Below, one piece after another: positions 25,674-34,674 of a stretch of DNA of 64,000 nucleotides. The notes under the pieces are model-generated. The model was not told where the DNA came from, did no database searches, and saw nothing but the letters and a program-made list of their open reading frames with translations. The number at the start of each line of letters is the position of its first letter. Position 1 is the first letter of the stretch. A program made the position numbers and the translations under genes. Origin of the DNA: Nitrospirota bacterium (GTDB lineage Bacteria > Nitrospinota_A > UBA7883); assembly GCA_024275315.1 (NCBI GenBank), contig JAJRZK010000028.1, positions 1 to 64,000 of the forward strand, given 5' to 3'.

Positions 25674-26589
25674 TTTCCACCATTTCCTTTATCATCCCTT
25701 CGCGAAGGCCATAGTCGGACACGATTAAAAAATCATTGCCGGACCGTTTCAAAGATTCCTGCACTATGGCTATACCCGGGATTATCAGGTCCTCACGACC
25801 TTTGTCAAGCGCCGGTATGAAGCTTCTCTCTTTCAGGGTCATCATGGAAAGCTTGGCGCGCATCACCTCGACCGCTTCGGCCCGAAGCTTGTGGCTGTTT
25901 ATCTTCGCCGGGGAATACTCAACCAGGTTCAGATCGATAGCCGCCAGGGATGTCACCGTCCCGGCGGTGCCAACAAGCGTCTCGCCTCCCCGGGCGCCGA
26001 TAATCTTAAACGCATTGTCCACACTCTGTTCGATCTCGCCACGCATGCGGTTGTATTCTTCCTCGACCACCGGGCTCCTGGACAAATAAGTTTCCGCCAA
26101 ACGCACCACCCCCAGATCCGTGCTGTGCGCTCCGGCCAACGCTCCATCACGACACAGCACATATTCTGTGCTACCACCACCGATATCGAACAGGACAAAA
26201 TCATCCGCCCCGTCTCCTGTCACCAGGCGCGCTCCTCTAAGCGACAGCCTGGCCTCCTTCTCGCCGGATATCACGCGGATTTCATGCCCCGTGGCGGCAC
26301 GGACCATTTCATTTAATGTGTCGGTATTGGACGCTTCCCGTCCCGCGCTGGTGATGAAGATGGAAAGCCTGAATGGGGCGAATCGCTCCGCCTCGCGCAA
26401 CAGGCTGACTATCCCCTCGGTCGTTCGTTTCATCGCCGCGTCGGATAGTTTTCCGTCTTTATGCAGGTCCTGCCCCAACCGGGTGATGACCTGGCCGGAA
26501 TAAACAGGTACGGAACGCTCGCCATCATATTCCACGACCACCAGTCGGACAGTGTTTGTTCCCAGGTCCATTGCGGCGATTCTGCTCAT
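25657..26589 (-). CDS. Exopolyphosphatase, Ppx/GppA family
   Basis: 310 aa, the short form with only the two ASKHA/actin-like ATPase-fold domains and no C-terminal HD domain. Motifs: AAMDLGTNTVRLVVVE, ITSAGREASN, FDIGGGSTEYVL and VGTAGTVTSLAAIDL. It hydrolyses polyphosphate or pppGpp; short forms exist for both activities, so the substrate is uncertain. First gene of the minus-strand run to pgi and divergent from nif3. Confidence 0.9.
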   Translation of the reverse strand: MSRIAAMDLGTNTVRLVVVEYDGERSVPVYSGQVITRLGQDLHKDGKLSDAAMKRTTEGIVSLLREAERFAPFRLSIFITSAGREASNTDTLNEMVRAATGHEIRVISGEKEARLSLRGARLVTGDGADDFVLFDIGGGSTEYVLCRDGALAGAHSTDLGVVRLAETYLSRSPVVEEEYNRMRGEIEQSVDNAFKIIGARGGETLVGTAGTVTSLAAIDLNLVEYSPAKINSHKLRAEAVEVMRAKLSMMTLKERSFIPALDKGREDLIIPGIAIVQESLKRSGNDFLIVSDYGLREGMIKEMVENETSV

Positions 26590-26719
26590 TGCGTTTTTAC
26601 CTTACATCCACATATGCTATCGGGAAATTATAGCAAATTCGCTTGCAAACGGGAGATGCGCCGATTTTCATTGTATAGTACTGTTTTATGGAACATCGAT
26701 AGAATGGAGTGGCGAATAA

Positions 26720-27478
26720 ATGGTGACGCTTGACGACCTTGTGGCTTTCGCCGACGGCTTCCTGGATGTGGAATCAATCAATGATTATTGCCCCAAGGGG
26801 TTGCAGGTGGAGGGCAGGCGGGAAATTTACCGTATCGTCACCGGCGTTTCCGCGTGTATGGAGCTTTTTGTCGAAGCCGAGGCCAGGGGAGCCGACGCCA
26901 TCCTTGTCCATCATGGCATGTTTTGGGATTCCGACCCGAAAGTGGTCAAGGGGAGCTTGAAAGATCGTCTCAAGTTCCTGCTGGAGAGGGACATCTCCCT
27001 TATCGCTTACCACCTGCCGCTGGACCGCCACCCGGAAGTGGGGAACAATATCGAAATAATAAAACGACTCGGCCTTGTAGACGAAAAACCTTTCGGTGGA
27101 TACAGGGGCAAAACCATCAGTTACATGGCCGATGTTCCGGTTGTTACACCCGTGGGCGATTTTATTAAATCAGTCCGCGATCTTATAAACCCGGATCTGC
27201 GCCATTACCCGTTCGGGCCGGACAAAATCCAGACCGTCGCCGTCTGTTCTGGTGGCGCCCCGGAACTGGTGAGAGAAGCGATAGCGCAAAAGGCGGACCT
27301 TTTCCTGACTGGTGAAGAAAGTGAATGGGTATACCATTTGTCAAAAGAGGAGGGGTTGCACTATGTCGCCGCAGGTCATCACGCCACCGAACGATTTGGC
27401 CCGATAGCGCTTGGCGAGAGAATCGAGCGCGAGTTCGACGTGGATGTTGTTTTCGTCGATATACCCAACCCGATCTAG
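26720..27478 (+). CDS. Nif3-like dinuclear metal-centre protein
   Basis: 252 aa. Nif3/YbgI family: INDYCPKGLQVEGRREI, the metal-binding ILVHHGMFWD and LIAYHLPLDRHPEVGNN, and the C-terminal VAAGHHATERFGPIALGE. The His and Asp/Glu residues bind two metal ions in a hexameric toroid. Often annotated GTP cyclohydrolase 1 type 2, but biological function is not established. Length is that of the compact form without the inserted PII-like domain. Transcribed alone. Confidence 0.92.
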   Translation: MVTLDDLVAFADGFLDVESINDYCPKGLQVEGRREIYRIVTGVSACMELFVEAEARGADAILVHHGMFWDSDPKVVKGSLKDRLKFLLERDISLIAYHLPLDRHPEVGNNIEIIKRLGLVDEKPFGGYRGKTISYMADVPVVTPVGDFIKSVRDLINPDLRHYPFGPDKIQTVAVCSGGAPELVREAIAQKADLFLTGEESEWVYHLSKEEGLHYVAAGHHATERFGPIALGERIEREFDVDVVFVDIPNPI

Positions 27479-27605
27479 CGGAACACGTTTTGCCGCAGTA
27501 AAGCCGCCGCCGATTACTGACATGGGGCAGGCCAATGATGTCAATATGCAAGATTAGCCCTTCCCCCGAATCCCAATTGCTACGCACCTTTATTCTAATT
27601 TCAGA

Positions 27606-28346
27606 TCAAGCATCATTTCCTGGAATTGGCCTGAATAGAGAGATCAAGTTGCTTTGGAGAACTGGCTTCGCCTGAGAAAATCCCTGAACGATATCGTTTA
27701 GCTCCGACAGTCTGATGAATATTTCAGGGTCAACAAAACGCTTTATATTTTCCTTCATTATCAGAAGGTCATAATTATCAGATTCAGATATGTCTATTGC
27801 TAAATATGGAGTTGCCTCATGTATAAAGGTATTTCGGTGGTCATCTAAAAAAGTAAACCAATTAGAATTTCCCCCCGCTTCTTCAAGTATTGCCTTTATT
27901 GACAATCCGGCGTTTTTCTCAGGAAGATTTTTTTCTGCATGTTCGTAAAGGCGCTCAAACAGCTTCATCATCAATTCACAGAGAGAATTAAGCTCGAAAA
28001 GAAAAGAATCAATATCAGCAATAAGCTTGTATTTCAAATTATTAATACAATTATATTTTGAATTACTCGGATCAGGAAAAGCATATCCATTTTTGTCTAT
28101 TATAAAAATATGCTTTGGCTGATGTTTTTTCGTAAACTTGAATAATCTCTTTGTTTCTTTATTGATTCGATCAATAACATGCGGAAGGATATTCAGCCTG
28201 ATTGATATCCATAATCCCAACTGACAGATGTCATCTGATAAGTTGTCAATGTCACCTGACCTAGTGGCATCGTTGACAGCTGACCAGATTGGGAGAATCC
28301 ACGGATCTCCCCCAAGTTCGTTCAAATGAATCCATTTTTCAACCAT
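27606..28346 (-). CDS. HEPN-like protein, probable acquired gene
   Basis: 246 aa, not assignable to a named family by eye. It is predicted mostly helical. DDHRNTFIHEATPYL (residues about 175-190) contains R-x4-H, the catalytic signature of HEPN ribonuclease and toxin domains, in a suitable helix context. The gene is clearly more AT-rich, with more Asn, Ile and Lys, than all its neighbours, and is flanked by AT-rich non-coding DNA, suggesting horizontal acquisition. No antitoxin-like partner (such as an MNT nucleotidyltransferase) lies beside it. An Apea/Cthe_2314-like HEPN family member is possible. Confidence 0.5.
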   Translation of the reverse strand: MVEKWIHLNELGGDPWILPIWSAVNDATRSGDIDNLSDDICQLGLWISIRLNILPHVIDRINKETKRLFKFTKKHQPKHIFIIDKNGYAFPDPSNSKYNCINNLKYKLIADIDSFLFELNSLCELMMKLFERLYEHAEKNLPEKNAGLSIKAILEEAGGNSNWFTFLDDHRNTFIHEATPYLAIDISESDNYDLLIMKENIKRFVDPEIFIRLSELNDIVQGFSQAKPVLQSNLISLFRPIPGNDA

Positions 28347-28464
28347 AGTTAATAAATTTCGGTTCTATCATTTATTTTGTGTATATAGTTCGTGCATGAA
28401 AATACTAACATAACCTACCACTACTGTTGAAATATCACATACGCTCCAATCCCGCAAAAAAAGG

Positions 28465-28484
28465 GTCAAATTCTCAGATTTGAC
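28465..28484. repeat. Short inverted repeat in AT-rich gap
   Basis: GTCAAAT and ATTTGAC form a perfect 7-bp inverted repeat around TCTCAG, preceded by AAAAAAAGG. It lies in the 238-bp AT-rich stretch between the HEPN-like gene and gspN. The sequence recalls ends of REP/RAYT-type elements, but no transposase is present. It may be a scar of transfer or a terminator for the T2SS operon. Confidence 0.4.
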
Positions 28485-28584
28485 ATTTAACATATAGCGG
28501 AACCGGCCTTGATATGGGTGGTTATAGGAAAAATCAATAGTCACAACTTTTCCGGATCAGCCATAAATACATAACAAAACCGGG

Positions 28585-29541
28585 CTACCTGATGTCCGGA
28601 TTTGCAAGGGTTCCTTTTATGCGGACGGTGAAACCGCCGTTTCTCGCGTTCGGAAAAAAAAGAAGCAACGGTCCCAGCCTCTCTTTGAGGGAACCTGAAA
28701 CCCTGACAGACAGCTTGAGATCCAGGTTTGTATATTCTGGCGACGAGCCGACATGGATGTTTCCCGACAATGCGATATGGCTTTCCGGCCCGTCGAGGAC
28801 AAACTTTTTTACATCCAGTCTCGACGCGTCATAATCCACTTCCATCGAGCCGGTGTTAAGAATGATATCGGGCAGGCTTAGCAGGGCTGTTTTTTTCACA
28901 ACCAGCCTCCCATCCTCCAAAGCGGCCTGTATACTCCCTGTTCCCATCAGAGGATTGTCCGGTTTTGATGAAAAAGAACCGGCGCCGCTTATGCGGCCGG
29001 AAACCATTCCCCACGGGACAAGGCTCCACCACCCCCCCTTGCCGGGGTCTAGTTTGTCGAATGAAAATTCAACGTCTGTTTTCCCGCCATCACCCACATC
29101 TTGATCAACACGAGCCATGGCCACGCCGCCGAGCCCGATGGCCTCGTATGTGACGCTTTGTTTCCCCGACAAAGCCGCCATTATCGCGGGAGTTATTTTT
29201 ACCCGTTCCAGCGACAGTAACTCCCCGGGAGCTCCCGCCGGTTTGCCGGCAATTTTTACATCCTCCAATACCAGCGCCGGCGGAAACGATAGCGCCGACC
29301 GCGAAACGTCAACTTCAACAGGAAGACTGGAAACCTGGTGTTGCACCAGACGCTCAATGGCCTCGTTCGAAAACCGGACAAACATGAACACGACAAGCGA
29401 CATAACGAAAAATATCGTATAACCGATCGTCATGAACAACACGGGTCTCGACTGCGCAATCGAAATAACCGGCTTTAATGGTCCACCACGTTTCTCCGGT
29501 TCGGGGGTGTGTGGAACACCGGAGGGTGAAGCCTGGGTCAT
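28585..29541 (-). CDS. gspN: Type II secretion protein GspN
   Basis: 318 aa. One N-terminal membrane helix (residues about 36-57) after a polar cytoplasmic tail; the rest is periplasmic beta-rich sequence with AsmA-like character (SALSFPPALVLEDVKIAG ... LLSLERVKI). This matches the GspN type found at the end of T2SS operons in deltaproteobacteria. Function is accessory and poorly known. It is the last gene of the operon and overlaps gspM by 4 bases (ATGA). Confidence 0.82.
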   Translation of the reverse strand: MTQASPSGVPHTPEPEKRGGPLKPVISIAQSRPVLFMTIGYTIFFVMSLVVFMFVRFSNEAIERLVQHQVSSLPVEVDVSRSALSFPPALVLEDVKIAGKPAGAPGELLSLERVKITPAIMAALSGKQSVTYEAIGLGGVAMARVDQDVGDGGKTDVEFSFDKLDPGKGGWWSLVPWGMVSGRISGAGSFSSKPDNPLMGTGSIQAALEDGRLVVKKTALLSLPDIILNTGSMEVDYDASRLDVKKFVLDGPESHIALSGNIHVGSSPEYTNLDLKLSVRVSGSLKERLGPLLLFFPNARNGGFTVRIKGTLANPDIR

Positions 29542-30068
29542 GAAGATACCTCGTATCCGGTTATGGTCATAGACACGCTCAACATCTCCGGGTTTTCGTA
29601 TTCTGTTTTTATAGAGATTCTTTTTATTCGCATATAGTTTTTCGAGTTTCTGACAGATTTCAAAAAGGCCAGTAACCTGGGCAGTGTAACCTTGTCCAGT
29701 TTCAGATCCACGGGGGATTCCTGATAACCCTCTATGACAACCGGGGACTGGGGAATCATCGAAACCACGTTATCCCTGACGCCGGCTTTAAAAGCCAGGC
29801 TCTCTATGGCGGCCAAAGGCGAAAATCCGGGCGGCTGTGATTTCAGTTTTGCGTCCAGACGGTCAAATCTTTTTCGCGCATCCAGATATTTTTCCGCAAG
29901 AGCGGAAACTTCCATAAGCTCGTCTTTCTGGGCGGCGATCTTGCGCTCCATCAAGTCCCGCTTTTCCACAAGCGGCTTGTACACCCCCAGCCAACCAAAC
30001 ACCAGCGCGACGAACACGACGCCGGAGGCGACCATGATTCTTTCCCGCTGGTTCAAATTTTTTAACAT
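29538..30068 (-). CDS. gspM: Type II secretion inner-membrane protein GspM
   Basis: 176 aa. Short cytoplasmic N-terminus (LNQRERIMVASG), one membrane helix (residues about 12-30), then a coiled coil and a ferredoxin-like periplasmic domain. GspM stabilises GspL and links it to the assembly platform. Family sequence is weakly conserved; the call relies on topology and its place after gspL. Confidence 0.8.
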   Translation of the reverse strand: MLKNLNQRERIMVASGVVFVALVFGWLGVYKPLVEKRDLMERKIAAQKDELMEVSALAEKYLDARKRFDRLDAKLKSQPPGFSPLAAIESLAFKAGVRDNVVSMIPQSPVVIEGYQESPVDLKLDKVTLPRLLAFLKSVRNSKNYMRIKRISIKTEYENPEMLSVSMTITGYEVSS

Positions 30069-30117
30069 GATATACCTGCCCTGGAGGCGACGACAAAAAA
30101 GAGAGACAAGCTGTTAA

Positions 30118-31569
30118 TCATGACTTTGTATCAACCTCCAGCCTGAAATTTATCCTTTTCCCCGACAGGTCGGCTTTTGCGTTGCTCACGTTCACCTTTC
30201 CCGTCCATCCAAGCTTGGCGATGTTTTGCTTGAATTGATCGACCTGCTCGTATGTGTCGAGCCGCCCGGAGAGCATGAGCCTCCCCGGTTCGAGTATCAG
30301 ATGATCCACGTCCAACCTGCCCCCTGCCGGAGCGGCCCTGGTAAGGTCCAGAAGGTAGTCCAGAAAAGGATCCGCCTCGCCGAGACCGGCTCCTATAGCC
30401 ATCGATTTTTCTTTCAGGCGGTTCAACTCGTTTTTCAGTTGCTGTACTTCAGAAACGATATTCCTGACCGATGGCAAAGCTTTTTTGAATTCCGCCCGCG
30501 TTTTGTGTTTGAGCGTATCGTACTCCCCGCCAAGTTCAATCCCCCTGTATACCCCGGACAGCGCCACCACCGCCAGCAACAACACCATCAGCGCCGCCGC
30601 GGTAAGCGTTTGGACCCTCGACCCCGCGATCCTGGGTTTGCGCTGAAAAGCCCGCACACGAAGGTTTATCACCGGGACATCGGCAAGCTCCGCTCCCATC
30701 AGCGCCGCCCCCACCACGCTGGCGAACGCCTCTCTGGGTGGAATATCTCCGAAACCCACACCCCCATCCACGGGAGCGCCGTCATCATGAAGTGGAGCTT
30801 TCTCCACCCTGACACCCAGGTTTTCCTCCATGGCGCCCCGTAACAGGGCTGTAGAGGCGCTTCGTACGATCAAGACGGCGTTGGACGCATTTACATCCAC
30901 CACGGCCGATCCAAAAACGATGAACTGGCGTTTTATCTCCCTGACGATGGAGTCGGATCCGTCGTCCAAACCTACGGAAGAGACATGGAAAAAAACAGGA
31001 GCCGTACCTTTCACGAACGTCATCGTCATGCTGTCGGACGCGATATCGATATAAACCTCCACAAAATCATCCAGGTCGCCGCGCAGGGTTCTGGCGATGG
31101 CAAGAGGCCCGGGGATCACCATATCCGGGTCCAGACCGCACGAATCGTATACATCGAGAAAGGATCCCATGTCACGGTTCCTGGCCAGGACAGTAAAAAT
31201 GTTCAGCCCTTCATCGACTTTTTTTATAGGAACATAATCACAGACAAAATCCTCTACATCGAAAGGAACGCTCGCCTCGAGCTCGAAAGGAAGAGCTTCC
31301 AATATCTGGCTTCTTTTCTCCAGGGGTATCACCATGTTTCTGGAAGTAAGCTTCTCCCCGGGGAACACAGCCATCACCCGATCCCTCTCCTGGTCAAAAC
31401 CAAGTTCCGCTAATGCACGCCTCACCATCGCCGGGGTCTTTTCCGGGGAATCGGCCTCAACCGCCCGATGGACCAGCCTGATTATCCTGTGACTGCGCAG
31501 ACGTTTTTCCAAAACGGCGATTTTGAAGTCCTCCTTGCCGATCTCGATCCCGAATACCTTGAAAGCCAT
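30118..31569 (-). CDS. gspL: Type II secretion protein GspL (PilM/PilN-like)
   Basis: 483 aa. The N-terminal 300 residues form an actin-like PilM/GspL cytoplasmic domain (VFGIEIGKEDFKIAVLEKRL; VYIDIASDSMTMTFVKG). A membrane helix at about 320-340 (VQTLTAAALMVLLLAVVALSGV) is followed by a periplasmic PilN-like coiled coil and ferredoxin-like domain. GspL recruits the ATPase GspE to the inner membrane. There is a 49-bp gap to gspM; otherwise genes in this operon nearly touch. Confidence 0.88.
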   Translation of the reverse strand: MAFKVFGIEIGKEDFKIAVLEKRLRSHRIIRLVHRAVEADSPEKTPAMVRRALAELGFDQERDRVMAVFPGEKLTSRNMVIPLEKRSQILEALPFELEASVPFDVEDFVCDYVPIKKVDEGLNIFTVLARNRDMGSFLDVYDSCGLDPDMVIPGPLAIARTLRGDLDDFVEVYIDIASDSMTMTFVKGTAPVFFHVSSVGLDDGSDSIVREIKRQFIVFGSAVVDVNASNAVLIVRSASTALLRGAMEENLGVRVEKAPLHDDGAPVDGGVGFGDIPPREAFASVVGAALMGAELADVPVINLRVRAFQRKPRIAGSRVQTLTAAALMVLLLAVVALSGVYRGIELGGEYDTLKHKTRAEFKKALPSVRNIVSEVQQLKNELNRLKEKSMAIGAGLGEADPFLDYLLDLTRAAPAGGRLDVDHLILEPGRLMLSGRLDTYEQVDQFKQNIAKLGWTGKVNVSNAKADLSGKRINFRLEVDTKS

Positions 31570-31571
31570 CG

Positions 31572-32501
31572 CTAAAACACCTTGTAGTAAATTGTTTGCA
31601 GTGTCGCCGATTTTCTCTTGTACACAGCCAGCACGGTCTTTGTCGTTTCACCAATCGTAGATGTGGAATCCACGGAGAAATAGTCGCTCCTGGTATCGAT
31701 GGCGAGGGCAATGTTAGCGTACACCGCATCGACGCCCGGAACTCTTTTTATTTGCTCACGCTTTGTAAACGGGCTCTTTTCGCGCATCCTGATTATCCCC
31801 TTAACCATCTCTTCGGTCATCGCGTCGTCCAGGGCCATGAGCGTAAGTGGCGTGGCGGTGTTTATGTTTATTTTTTCTGAAGACCAGACCGTGATATGGG
31901 GGCGAAGCTTGGCCATGATTTTCGGGGAAAATCCTTTGACCAGCAGCAGCTCATCGACCGAATCGAACTTTGCGTTTTTCACATGGTAAGGTTTTTTCAG
32001 GGACATGTAATACCCATCCTCCGCCCCCTCGCCGCTCACCTCCTGGTTTGCGTCAATCCAATCGACAACCGCGCCGGCCAAACCCGGGTCCAGATCCAGT
32101 AGCTTCAGCAGTCGTCTGAAAATCCCGTCCCAACGCTCATCCGGATATCCCTTGCTCGTCGTAAGATGGTTCACGTTTACCTTGCCGGATTCATCTCTTA
32201 TGGATACGAAGGCGTAATTATCATCGATTGGAACCGGAATGGCCGTTTGCGCCCACTCCTCGGTCAGCGCGTCACGGGAGATATTCGACTTTGCGTCTTC
32301 CAGCAATATCAACTTGGCTGTCTCCTGCCCCGACCTGGCGGCGAACAGCGCCTTGGTTTCGTCCCGATACACCGCCGCAAGAGCCGAACGCACCCTGGAC
32401 TCGCGCAGAAAATCGAGAACAACAACAGTAAGCAACGACACCACCAGCAGCGTGAGGACAAGCGCCATGCCGTTTCGATCGCCAAGTGGTCGCGTTTTCA
32501 T
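31572..32501 (-). CDS. gspK: Type II secretion minor pseudopilin GspK
   Basis: 309 aa, the largest pseudopilin. The N-terminus RNGMALVLTLLVVSLLTVVVLDFL is a prepilin leader plus hydrophobic helix lacking Glu5, as usual for GspK. The C-terminal helix-hairpin-helix region includes INTATPLTLMALDD and PGVDAVYANIALAID. GspK caps the pseudopilus tip with GspI and GspJ and controls its length. Confidence 0.92.
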   Translation of the reverse strand: MKTRPLGDRNGMALVLTLLVVSLLTVVVLDFLRESRVRSALAAVYRDETKALFAARSGQETAKLILLEDAKSNISRDALTEEWAQTAIPVPIDDNYAFVSIRDESGKVNVNHLTTSKGYPDERWDGIFRRLLKLLDLDPGLAGAVVDWIDANQEVSGEGAEDGYYMSLKKPYHVKNAKFDSVDELLLVKGFSPKIMAKLRPHITVWSSEKININTATPLTLMALDDAMTEEMVKGIIRMREKSPFTKREQIKRVPGVDAVYANIALAIDTRSDYFSVDSTSTIGETTKTVLAVYKRKSATLQTIYYKVF

Positions 32502-33151
32502 GAGGCGCTTCCTATGGGAAGTAACGCGGTTTTAGTGATGGTGTTTCCGTGATCGTCCATGAGGGTAAACTCTAGAGACACATACCTTGGAAGCGCTTTG
32601 GCCACAGTAAAATCAAAACCGCTCTGCCACTCGTTCCCCACCAGATATTCCAGATCGAACGAGACAAGCCTATGGGTGACGTCCAACGCAAATTTCCTGT
32701 CCACATCCGATCCAGGACCGGCTATGTATGGACTTTCGGCGCGCATGAGCGTGTGGAGTTTCGAACCAGGGTTCTTTTTGACATACCATGCTATTTCCGC
32801 CTGGTCAGACCCTGCTCCGACGATAACGAATCTTCTGCCGAAACCGGTGAACCTGACGCTGTCGGCCCGGGGTCCGTCGTGGCCGCTATCCTCGCCGATG
32901 AAAAACCCGCTGGCGTTGTTAGGCAGCAATGACGCCGACGCCAGGTCGTCCGACATCCTCCTGATGATAAACCTCGCCATGTGCGAAACCTGTGATCCGC
33001 TCCTTGCTTCTTCGGCCGCGGATATGACGGAGTTGAACGACCCGAACACGATCGCGGCCACAATGAGCAAAATGGTGACGGAGACCATAAGCTCGAGCAG
33101 GGTAAACGCCCCATTGGTCAACTTCGGTGAATGTCTGTACGTGGCTTTCAT
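32498..33151 (-). CDS. gspJ: Type II secretion minor pseudopilin GspJ
   Basis: 217 aa. Class III leader with the cleavage motif NGA/FTLLELMVS: the -1 residue is Ala instead of the usual Gly, an allowed but less common variant; Glu5 is present. The body is a GspJ pilin fold (IIRRMSDDLASASLLP). Forms the pseudopilus tip with GspI and GspK. Overlaps both neighbours by 4 bases. Confidence 0.9.
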   Translation of the reverse strand: MKATYRHSPKLTNGAFTLLELMVSVTILLIVAAIVFGSFNSVISAAEEARSGSQVSHMARFIIRRMSDDLASASLLPNNASGFFIGEDSGHDGPRADSVRFTGFGRRFVIVGAGSDQAEIAWYVKKNPGSKLHTLMRAESPYIAGPGSDVDRKFALDVTHRLVSFDLEYLVGNEWQSGFDFTVAKALPRYVSLEFTLMDDHGNTITKTALLPIGSAS

Positions 33152-33516
33152 TTTGTTATGTACGATTTCAGGTTTACGACTTCAGGCTTATCCTTGCCGC
33201 CCGCTTCAAACACCCGTATGGTCACTTCAAAGGCTCTATTTACCGGGGTTTCCCTGATTTCCGTCACCCACGTAAACTCGGGATAATCATCTCTTTTTTT
33301 TGGTTCCGACACACCCGGATCCGGCAAGGGTTTTATGTGGTACCGCTCCATCTCCTCGCGAGCGAGGGTGACAGCCCCCGTCAGCTCCATCGCGTTGGCG
33401 CTTACAATCATGGCCCTGGTTTGAGCGGACAACAGCGCCACAAACGATATGGACAGGATTGAAAGCGCGACCACGATTTCCAGCAGGGTAAACCCCTTTT
33501 TTCCCCCCACTCTCAC
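33148..33516 (-). CDS. gspI: Type II secretion minor pseudopilin GspI
   Basis: 122 aa. Leader KKG/FTLLEIVVALSILSISFVALL with Gly at -1 and Glu5. The remainder fits GspI in size and in the conserved turn around FTWVTEIRET. Nucleates the tip complex with GspJ and GspK. Four-base overlap with gspH. Confidence 0.9.
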   Translation of the reverse strand: MRVGGKKGFTLLEIVVALSILSISFVALLSAQTRAMIVSANAMELTGAVTLAREEMERYHIKPLPDPGVSEPKKRDDYPEFTWVTEIRETPVNRAFEVTIRVFEAGGKDKPEVVNLKSYITK

Positions 33517-34142
33517 GCCGCCGACTCCACATTTTTCAGGCGGGCGCCGTTGGCGGCGGTTGTTTGCACCTCATGGTGGCCATCCAGGATTTTTACGTCG
33601 CCGGTAAGGGGATGAACTACCAAAGTCACTTCGTTATGGTTTTTGTCCACAAGATGTATAACTGAAAAGTCGACAAACCCGGAGGGGAAAAAATGGATGA
33701 CCGCCCTGTTTTTCGTCACCTGGCTGTCAGGCGCCACACGCACACTCGCAACTTTTATCTGGTCTGGCAACGTCGTCTCCCCGGCGAAAGGCAGGGATGT
33801 TTTTTCAAACTCGTTATCGGTGTTTAACAGCGACACGTAATACATCCTGTCATCGAGGTCTATGGTCAACCGGTATACGATCTGCGATGTCGCGGCGTGG
33901 TCGTACAAATACGATATGGCGCCCGCCATCCTCCGCGCCGCCGATTTCAGGCGCCACGCGGCAAGGTCCGGCAGACGGGGTATGACCATCGCAGACATGA
34001 TCCCGATTATCACGATGACCACCGCCAGCTCTATGAGTGTGAACCCGAACGAGTTTGTCGCCCTGCCACGCCACAAAGCGCCCGGTGATGCGAAAAATGA
34101 TCCCCGTCTCTCCATCGGCCCGGTTTGGATGTTCACGCTCAT
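33513..34142 (-). CDS. gspH: Type II secretion minor pseudopilin GspH
   Basis: 209 aa. A long N-terminal leader (about 32 residues) precedes [23 protein letters not shown], so either the leader is unusually long or an internal Met (residue 10) is used; the start at 34142 overlaps gspG by 4 bases in the ATGA style seen throughout this operon. Body contains [23 protein letters not shown], typical of GspH. Minor component of the pseudopilus. Confidence 0.87.
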   Translation of the reverse strand: MSVNIQTGPMERRGSFFASPGALWRGRATNSFGFTLIELAVVIVIIGIMSAMVIPRLPDLAAWRLKSAARRMAGAISYLYDHAATSQIVYRLTIDLDDRMYYVSLLNTDNEFEKTSLPFAGETTLPDQIKVASVRVAPDSQVTKNRAVIHFFPSGFVDFSVIHLVDKNHNEVTLVVHPLTGDVKILDGHHEVQTTAANGARLKNVESAA

Positions 34143-34579
34143 TCGATTTCCCAGCTGTTAACGTCCGCGTATTTGCCTTCTCCGCCGGGTTCGCCGTCGG
34201 ATCCGTATGACATGAGGTCATAGTCCCCGCTGGAGCCTGGCGAGAGGTACACATACTCGTTTCCCCACGGGTCTTTCGGTACCTTGGCCAGATAGCCTTT
34301 TTCGCGCCATTTGCGTGGGATATCGCCTGTCGTCGGCTTTTTGACCAGCGCCGCCAGTCCCTGCTCCGTGGATGGATAGCTCCCGTTATCTATCTTGTAC
34401 ATGCTAAGGGCGGTCTCTATGGACTTTATGTCCACCTGCGCCTTGACCCTCCTGGCCTCCTCCGGGCGGCCCATGATCCTGGGAACGATGATGGTGGCCA
34501 GTATGCCCAGTATGACCACGACCACCAGAACTTCTATCAGCGTAAAACCGGCCTTTTTATCATTAAAACGGTTTATCAC
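34139..34579 (-). CDS. gspG: Type II secretion major pseudopilin GspG
   Basis: 146 aa. Leader [33 protein letters not shown] is the GspG hallmark. The C-terminal calcium-binding loop is visible: [10 protein letters not shown], then [14 protein letters not shown] and [15 protein letters not shown]. It polymerises to form the pseudopilus. Starts with GTG preceded by AAGGAG. Separated from gspF by 95 bp containing an attenuator-like hairpin. Confidence 0.97.
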   Translation of the reverse strand: MINRFNDKKAGFTLIEVLVVVVILGILATIIVPRIMGRPEEARRVKAQVDIKSIETALSMYKIDNGSYPSTEQGLAALVKKPTTGDIPRKWREKGYLAKVPKDPWGNEYVYLSPGSSGDYDLMSYGSDGEPGGEGKYADVNSWEIE

Positions 34580-34640
34580 CTTTCAACTCCTTAATATCTC
34601 CCGACTTGTTTTTTAAATGCCGCTATAAAAGCCTGCTTAG

Positions 34641-34668
34641 TAAAAAAATGGCGCCGTCCGCATGCGCC
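34641..34668 (-). terminator. Attenuator-like hairpin between gspF and gspG
   Basis: On the minus (coding) strand, GGCGC (34668-34664) pairs with GCGCC (34654-34650) around a 9-base loop and is followed at once by ATTTTTTTA. It begins 6 bases after the gspF stop. This is the standard layout of an intrinsic terminator, yet it lies inside the operon upstream of the major pseudopilin gene. Confidence 0.5.
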
Positions 34669-34674
34669 GCATTA

